From Microglena sp. YARC (taxonomy: Eukaryota > Chlorophyta > Chlorophyceae > Chlamydomonadales > Chlamydomonadaceae), in the NCBI GenBank assembly GCA_022414725.1, contig CM039463.1, positions 91,274,888-91,338,887 on the forward strand: a stretch of DNA of 64,000 nucleotides, read 5' to 3'. Made by a program: the position numbers and the translations under genes. The notes beneath the pieces were generated by a model. That model did not search any database, was not told the origin of the DNA, and was given only the letters and a program-made list of their open reading frames with translations. Within the stretch, counting starts at the first letter, position 1, and each line of letters opens with the position of its first letter. Positions 58,441 to 64,000 of this stretch are shown here, piece after piece.

Positions 58441-59446
58441 AAGCGTTGCTACAAGGCTGTAAAAAACTTGCTTACAGGGATGAAGATTGGCCTAAGATGG
58501 GGAAAGACATACTATTAGGTTGGTTAAAGGAAGGGCCATTCCAGGTGATGGAGTGGGACGAAGGGTGAATCATAATAAGACTTATAAGGTGCCAGTGCAA
58601 TGGCCAATGTTTGTAGAGGAGGAATGTTTTACGGAAACAAATAGTTCGAACGAAAGAAAACCGCCGGTAGTGCAGTACCAGTGCAGTACCAGGCAGGACC
58701 GGGCATCGGGCATAGGGCATCGGGCAGGACCGGGCAGGACCGCACCAGCCTGGATTAACCCGCTGGTATCACAAGAGCTCGCCACCCCTGGAAAACTTAT
58801 TATAGCCGATCACCCGGGAGGAGAAAAAAAAAAGATAGGCCACACCCTCCCTAAAAAACCTGGGAGGGCTGACCCCCCCCCCCCCCCCCCCCCCCCCTCC
58901 CTAAATAGAAATACGGTATACCATTTTTGAAAAATTTAGATAGGGATTCTGGGGGTTTACAGTTTGGCGCACATAATAGCATTCTCAGAATTCCCACATA
59001 GGGATTGTGTGATAGTCAAAAATCAGTTTTGCACCCCCTCTGGGTTGCCCGAGTACCGTAGTCACATTTCAACTTTGCAGGGGGCAGCCCAAAACTGGAA
59101 TTCTCATTATTTAAAACAAAACAGTAGCACCTCAGTAGCAGGACAATTATCTCAGCATGGTTCAGCTACACTTCCCCTTGGGTCCCACCCAACTTGTAGT
59201 ACGTGGTAGAATGGCGGCATTTCGGTGTTGTCGCACGGTGGAGGGTCGGGGCAGTGGTTGGGTGGGTTGGGTGTGTGAGTGTGTTGGGGGGGGGGGGGGG
59301 CTGGGGCATCCCCCCCCCCCCCCCCCCCCCCCCCCACACACACACACCCATTCACCCACCCATACTCACCCATATTACCCACCCATTCACCCACCCATAT
59401 TATCAACACATACCCAGCCATTCACCCACTGTTACTCTGGCTGGGC

Positions 59447-59481
<35 letters not shown>

Positions 59482-59756
59482 AATTACTTATTGCACTAGG
59501 TCCAAAGTGGTGCCAGTAGACTACCCTTACCAAGGCTTACTTATGGGTGGTCTCAAAATGTCATTTGGAGGTCTGAGTAAAAAGTTAGCAAAAAACAAAA
59601 TGAGGGCTGACCCCCCCCCCCCCCCCTAAATGAGGTGCTCAGAATGACCTGAAAAGTAACTTCAAATTTCGCCATGATACATGCGATTACAGCCCTGTTC
59701 TCAGAAAAAATCGATCGGCATGACGGGAAATTTTGAGGCCTGGGCTCCTGTAGTAG
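58441..59756. other. No gene; poly-C and poly-G tracts
   Basis: C-runs at 58870-58896, 59310-59335 and 59609-59626, G-runs at 59285-59300 and 59461-59480, with CACCCATTCACCC repeats at 59340-59430. TGAGGGCTGACCCCCCC-like joints recur at 58866 and 59604, so the poly-C is part of a dispersed unit. Confidence 0.6.
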
Positions 59757-60000
59757 CCTGGCCGACCACCGACACAGACGACCGACCACCGACTCCCGAC
59801 CAGCTACCACACACCGACTACCGACCAGCTGACACCGACACTGCTACTCATCACACATCACACACACCGACTACCGACCAGCTACCACATACTGCTACCG
59901 ACCAGCCACCGACCAGCTACCGACATTGCTACCGACACTACTACCGACACTGCTACCACCGACTACCGACTACCGACCACCTACCGATTCCGATTCCGAT
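59757..60000. repeat. Degenerate ACCGACYACCGACCAGCTACC repeat
   Basis: Overlapping CCGACTACCGACCAGC units, followed by TATATAAACCG at 60004, which could be a TATA box. Confidence 0.8.
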
Positions 60001-60039
60001 TAGTATATAAACCGAAGCCGAACTCCTGGAGGTCAGTCT

Positions 60040-60552
60040 ATGCGCACTGAGTATACTTTGGTATATCGAGGATCACATCCTCCCTCCAGGACTAACTGGA
60101 GTTATTCAGTATTATTCCCGTCCACCGACGCCGACACCTACAAGTGGTTTCTGGAGCCGAGGTTAAAGCCTTGGAGCTGGGGCTCCCTACCGATTATCCG
60201 ATTCATCCTGCAGTTTTTTTTTGCTTCGTCAAAGATTCCGGCTTTTGCACACCCTTTGAGTACTCCAGGTGTATTCCGTGTACGCCACTGCATGCCGTTA
60301 GCACCGATTCCCGCCCCCCAGTTCCTTGTTGCTTACACCCAGGGACCTAAATCCGCAACCGAACGACCCCACAGACACGCCCGATTACCCAACCTGCCAC
60401 TCTCTGTACTCCCGACAATCTCAGACACCCGTGCCCGGCTACCTTTCCGAAATCTCTACTGCTCATTTCCTCAGAATTTTTGGCCTGAATTTCTAAAATG
60501 TCATCTCACCGCATCGTGTGTCGCGCACGGTGTGATACCGATGCGTATCTAA
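60040..60552 (+). CDS. Weak 170-residue ORF, unrecognised
   Basis: Open from MRTEYTLVYRGSHPPSRTNW to AHGVIPMRI, 36 bp after a TATATAAA motif. Composition is plausible for protein, but there is no recognisable domain, and the region also resembles LTR or leader sequence (GGAGGTCAGTC...CCTCCAGGACTAACTGGAG is a loose inverted repeat). It could be chance. Confidence 0.2.
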   Translation: MRTEYTLVYRGSHPPSRTNWSYSVLFPSTDADTYKWFLEPRLKPWSWGSLPIIRFILQFFFASSKIPAFAHPLSTPGVFRVRHCMPLAPIPAPQFLVAYTQGPKSATERPHRHARLPNLPLSVLPTISDTRARLPFRNLYCSFPQNFWPEFLKCHLTASCVAHGVIPMRI

Positions 60553-60829
60553 CACAAATCCGATGTACATCTAACACAAATCTAATTCGGATCTATCCTA
60601 AAACTGTCTGTACGGGGGCGAATTCTGGTTTGTTAGCGCGCATTGAATGAGTCGCAGTTCGACAGAGAGAGATTCGAGTTTGTATGGCTGTAATCTGTAT
60701 GGATTTTGCGTGGTTTACACTCGTTTTTCGAAGCGCACACGAAACACTTGTCGTCGATTAAAGCCGCATTGAGTCTTACGCAACCGCATTCACGGTGGTC
60801 CGTTCCTCCAAAGAAACAGTATGGTCTCA

Positions 60830-61435
60830 AGCAGGCTTCTGCTTGACAACACTATGGGAATTCTGAAGGGGGAATCGCGGGTCCCGCGGAGCGGGACAAT
60901 GGAATTGAGCTGCTGACTCACTGACTGATCCCATGTGGCACCATCAAGCAAGCAACAACCCAGCTGCGGCTTGGCTGTTCCGTATACAAATTCAAAAAGA
61001 CCCATCTTACACAACAAAAGGAATAATACACCCTTTTACATAAAAATGGGCGTTCCTGCCTCCCGGCCGATTTTGACTGGTTGCGAAACATGGTATGGAG
61101 CGGATTTGTGATTCCTTGGTGCTGATGTCTCAAGCTAGCGAGTCGTTCAGGAGGCTCTAAATCCTGATTAGAAATTTAAAAAAATCGGCCGGGAGGCAGG
61201 AACGCCCATTTAAACTAAATGGCACCACTTTCCTACCGGATGAGGAAGAGTACCAATGACCATTTTGAAAACAAAAGGTATGTCTCAAGCAGGCTTCGAA
61301 TGGGGGGGATCGCGGGCCCCGCGTAGCGGAGCAGTGGAATTCAGATGCTGGTATCAAGCAGGGTTCTGCTTGGACACCCCTTTTTGTTTTATTAAGGGGG
61401 AAGCGCGGGAATTCCTGTCCCGAATGACTTCTGCG
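60830..61435. repeat. Dispersed repeat with TCAAGCAGGCTTC and GGGGGAATCGCGGG blocks
   Basis: TCTCAAGCAGGCTTC occurs at 60827 and 61272, followed by TCGCGGG(T/C)CCCGCG and GCGG-ACA/GCAGTGGAATT. TCAAGCAGGGTTCTGCTTGGAC at 61356 and GGGGGAAGCGCGGGAATTC at 61398 are a third, partial copy. The first MITE is inserted between copies. Confidence 0.7.
61045..61210. mobile_element. 166-bp MITE, copy 1
   Basis: Ends AATGGGCGTTCCTGCCTCCC(GGCCGATTTT) and its complement form about 30-bp TIRs. The interior has no coding. Copy 2 at 62809-62973 is in opposite orientation and nearly identical. A target duplication is not clear. Confidence 0.9.
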
Positions 61436-61791
61436 ACGAAGACATCGACTTCTGTCTTCGACTTACACGAAACTTGAAAAATGTGAATCTTTTGCCTAGC
61501 ACCCAATTCCCGGCCTTTTTCATTAAGGATGACTTTTGAAAAGTCCCGAGTTCTGTACCCGGTGCTTTGGCATTCAAAAACGTAGTAAATGTTCTTTAAT
61601 GGCCCGGTGCAAGGTTGTGAAGACATGATTATTCTGTGTAGTAATTCAAATATAAAAAAATAATTATCGCGATTGTCCTTGGGGGTCACATTGCCTTCAA
61701 ACATTTGCATGCTGAACGTGGTATCATCACCCCTTACCTGTTTCAAAGTTTTGAAAATTTTCAGCAATTTATTGTAGATTTCAACCTGCAC
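61354..61791 (-). CDS. Unrecognised 145-residue ORF
   Basis: Minus strand from MQVEIYNKLLKIFKTLKQVR to IKQKGVSKQNPA. The middle (YFFIFELLHRIIMSSQPCTG, YYVFECQSTGYRTRDFSKVI) has a globular pattern with regular hydrophobic spacing and AT-rich codons. Its last part overlaps the third copy of the dispersed repeat at 61356-61400, so the original C-terminus may be lost. No family is recognised. Confidence 0.45.
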   Translation of the reverse strand: MQVEIYNKLLKIFKTLKQVRGDDTTFSMQMFEGNVTPKDNRDNYFFIFELLHRIIMSSQPCTGPLKNIYYVFECQSTGYRTRDFSKVILNEKGRELGARQKIHIFQVSCKSKTEVDVFVAEVIRDRNSRASPLIKQKGVSKQNPA

Positions 61792-61830
61792 AAATACTTT
61801 ATGAACACGACTGGCAAAATAGAAAAACGT

Positions 61831-62449
61831 TCAGATACCTACAAAACCGCGGGGAGGCAGATGTGATGCAGGGAATGTATTCAGTTCAGCAAACTGTGCG
61901 TCAATGATGAGATGGCATGGCCTTGCATCGGATAAATTCCATGCACACCTGAGGCAGCGACACATCGTTGCAAAGTGCTCGCAGTTGTTGAATGCGGCGT
62001 TGTAGACAAATGGGGTTTGCTCAGCATCTCTTTGACCAGAGCGAGGGCAAGGCTTGCCGAGAGGGTCTGATCCAGAGCAGCCCCTTCGGGTACAAAGCCT
62101 CCGCAAAGATAGAGCCGTTGGCAACGAAGTCTTCGTAGGATCGCAAGGAGACGTTGGCCTGCTCCTTCGAAATTCCCCACACATCAACGACTGTCGGGAC
62201 TTCGACATCCCCTGGTGCCACCACTTGCTGCCCGACAAAGATGCCATGGTGCCTGTAACCGGATGCGTCTTTGACCATGATCTGGGCGCCAGGCTTAAGC
62301 TTGCCGAGCATAGCATAGCCGCTCTTGTACGGCGTCAGGGTAGCATATGGGTGCCCGAGGTCTGGTGGTGACCAATCTGGAAGCATTCGCTTGATGTGGG
62401 CGATTGCCGATGTGAGGATGTCGGCAAGGGGATCTTCCCGAGCTGCCAT
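61831..62449 (-). pseudogene. LRAT-domain (NlpC/P60-like) protein, frameshifted
   Basis: From ATG 62449 the frame reads MAAREDPLADILTSAIAHIK, YAMLGKLKPGAQIMVKDASG and YRHHGIFVGQQVVAPGD, then DVWGISKEQANVSLRSYEDF. After YPKG the coding shifts frame twice (62021-62100) before FVYNAAFNNCEHFATMCRCL. His in HHGIFVG and Cys in NCEHF are the catalytic His and Cys of the LRAT family (acyltransferases/hydrolases). Order and spacing fit one domain of about 150 residues. Two indels within 80 bases mean either decay, a very short unspliced feature, or sequence error. Its substrate cannot be read. Confidence 0.7.
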
Positions 62450-62808
62450 GCTTGTCTGAAATAATGTGAGATAATATATGTTGAGAATCTAACTTTGTAA
62501 ACTTGAAACTGGTGTTTGAAGAAGAGAGTACACTCGTATTTCGATGGCGCGAGGAACACACCTGTCGGATATTCGATTATCGATTAGGATTTCTAATAGT
62601 AGGGATCTTTTTTAGACAATGGTTTTACTCTTTTTTGTTCATTTGCATTCATTTGATTGTATTCGATTTTACCCCAATGTTGTAACCGAATATCTTCTAA
62701 TTCGTTTTCCTCTTGTTCAGTCCGTCGTTCATGTGTGACAAATTTCCGAGTGTTCCTATCATACCGGATAGGATCAACCCTGTCAACGACCAGATCAAAC
62801 TGTATATA

Positions 62809-62973
62809 ATGGGCGTTCCTGCCTCCCGGCCGATTTTTTTAAATTTCTAATCAGAATTTAGAGCATCCTCAACGACTCGCTAGCTTAAGACATCAGCACC
62901 AAGGAATCACAATTCCGCTCCATACCATGTTTCGCAGTCAGTCAAAATCGGCCGGGAGGCAGGAACGCCCATT
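62809..62973. mobile_element. 165-bp MITE, copy 2 (opposite orientation)
   Basis: Same TIRs as 61045-61210. Its interior (TTCTAATCAGAATTTAGAGC, AAGGAATCACAATTCCGCTC) is the reverse complement of copy 1 with a few changes. It sits 3 bp beyond the stop codon of the ORF at 62977-63546. Confidence 0.9.
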
Positions 62974-62976
62974 AGA

Positions 62977-63546
62977 TCACAGTTTAGTGAACGTGTTAGC
63001 CAATTCAGTCCATGACTTGCAATCGGCAGGGTGTCGCATGTCTCTTCCAATGAAATTAATTGTGAGTTGGTTAGCTGCGTTCTGGTCACACCACTTCCAG
63101 AATTGTACCGCCGCAGTGAGACATGCAGAGGATCCATGTTTGGCACAATACGACTCACCGAACTTCAGCCCACCATTGATGTAAATTACAAACACTTTGT
63201 TTGGGGAGGTTTGCTGCTTCGTCCAATGCTCTAGCGCTACGTACGAGTCAACAAATTTTGTCTCGACATGGTGCACTTGAGACAGCCTAAGCCACTCGTC
63301 CACCGAATGGGGCTCGATATGGCTATCCATGAAAATCGCTGTATTGATGTTATAACCGGTTTGAATGAGGGCTATTAACACATTCCACTCATGATATCCG
63401 CTGCCACACTCTGGAAATACAATGATTGATACCTTACTTGTGAATTTGTTTACATAATGGAGCACATTATTGACGATGTGGTTACTGTCATTGGGGGTAC
63501 ATGCACTATTTTTTAGAACAGGTAAAGGATGATTTGCATCACCCAT
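62977..63546 (-). CDS. Unrecognised 189-residue ORF
   Basis: Complete minus-strand frame, MGDANHPLPVLKNSACTPND to ELANTFTKL. It contains KVSIIVFPECGSGYHEWNVL, where a beta strand followed by a Gly-rich turn suggests a Rossmann-like start, then NINTAIFMDSHIEPH, KVFVIYINGGLKFGESYC and LTINFIGRDMRHP, further strand-like segments. AT-rich codons resemble those of the ORF at 61354-61791. No family is recognised; a Rossmann-fold enzyme is only a guess. A stop codon lies just before the MITE. Confidence 0.5.
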   Translation of the reverse strand: MGDANHPLPVLKNSACTPNDSNHIVNNVLHYVNKFTSKVSIIVFPECGSGYHEWNVLIALIQTGYNINTAIFMDSHIEPHSVDEWLRLSQVHHVETKFVDSYVALEHWTKQQTSPNKVFVIYINGGLKFGESYCAKHGSSACLTAAVQFWKWCDQNAANQLTINFIGRDMRHPADCKSWTELANTFTKL

Positions 63547-63710
63547 TCTATGTTTGCATTATTATGATGATGTTAAGATCCTTTCTTATTCTTTTGGTGA
63601 TAAAATCATGCACCACATTTCCTTAAGCACACTTTAGCATGAAATACAAGGTGTCCCACTACTCCCTGCTCGCCCACGGTATACACGCAGTGCGGACGAT
63701 TATACATGTA

Positions 63711-63780
63711 ATGGGCGTTCCTTCCTCCGGGCGGATTTTTTAAAATGTCTACTCAGAATTTAGAGCCTCCAGAACGACTC
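63711..63780. mobile_element. MITE, truncated third copy
   Basis: AATGGGCGTTCCTTCCTCCG, then ACTCAGAATTTAGAGCCTCC, matches one half of the MITE with about 10 percent change and no second TIR. 63785-63850 continues as a GAGTGGGACA(A/G)GGAGAAGAG repeat. Confidence 0.75.
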
Positions 63781-64000
63781 ATACAAATGAGTGGGACAGG
63801 GAGAAGAGTGGGAGTGTCACAGGGACAATGAGTGGGACAAGGAGAAGAGTGGGCGGATGCAACTGGTTACAATAGATCTCCATCTCCATCCCCCACCTCA
63901 TCAACATCCAGCCCCACCCGCCGCCATGCTAAGTGGGCATACACCACAGTTACAGGCTCCGAATGTAGTCGAGTGATCGACTGTCAAAACTGCATTTGCA

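Overview
The window is nuclear DNA of a repeat-rich eukaryote. It has GT-AG introns, LTR retrotransposons with target-site duplications, TIR elements and about 20 kb of simple and satellite repeats, and no operons or bacterial gene density. The one gene read with high confidence is a mitochondrial NADPH:adrenodoxin/ferredoxin oxidoreductase. Its motifs (FVWWYNGHP, LVRSGVAPDH, WLKRGPSGII) resemble the plant/green-algal branch of that family, so a green-lineage protist such as a repeat-rich alga is my best guess. It is not proven from this window.

Layout. (1) 1-10.5 kb: minus-strand exon-like blocks of an unrecognised gene, several present in two or three degraded copies, separated by satellites: G/T-rich arrays, an 11-bp array, a 1.4-kb unit in three tandem copies with CTGT microsatellites and poly-G runs, and a 40-bp TTTGGG-rich array. 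(2) 10.5-14.6 kb: degenerate repeats, a small unknown minus-strand gene, and a TIR-bounded segment carrying a 52-bp perfect palindrome. (3) 14.7-34.7 kb: the FDXR gene, eight exons (about 1.6 kb of coding sequence) spread over 20 kb. Nearly every intron is a satellite, and many satellites contain copies of the neighbouring exon end with its splice site. (4) 34.7-40.5 kb: no confident gene; dispersed repeats, hairpins and two weak minus-strand coding candidates. (5) 40.5-58.2 kb: a retrotransposon cluster. A Ty3/Gypsy chromovirus-like element (minus strand, 295-bp LTRs, TSD CTAGC) carries a nested, internally deleted Ty1/Copia element (plus strand, 324-bp LTRs, TSD CCCTG). A second, near-complete Copia element of the same family (minus strand, TSD TGACC) lies 131 bp further on. 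(6) 58.2-64 kb: hairpin repeats, homopolymer tracts, a 165-bp MITE family (two full copies and one end), a broken LRAT-domain gene and two unrecognised minus-strand ORFs.

FDXR would pass electrons from NADPH to a mitochondrial [2Fe-2S] ferredoxin, which serves Fe-S cluster assembly and related pathways. The retroelement genes form their own replication modules (gag, protease, integrase, RT, RNase H). All three LTR elements carry at least one coding break, but their LTR pairs are nearly identical, so the insertions look young. The most unusual signal is the repeated amplification of exon-intron junctions inside FDXR. It includes a 79-bp array whose units each start with GT and end with AG, and so have the form of a spliceosomal intron.
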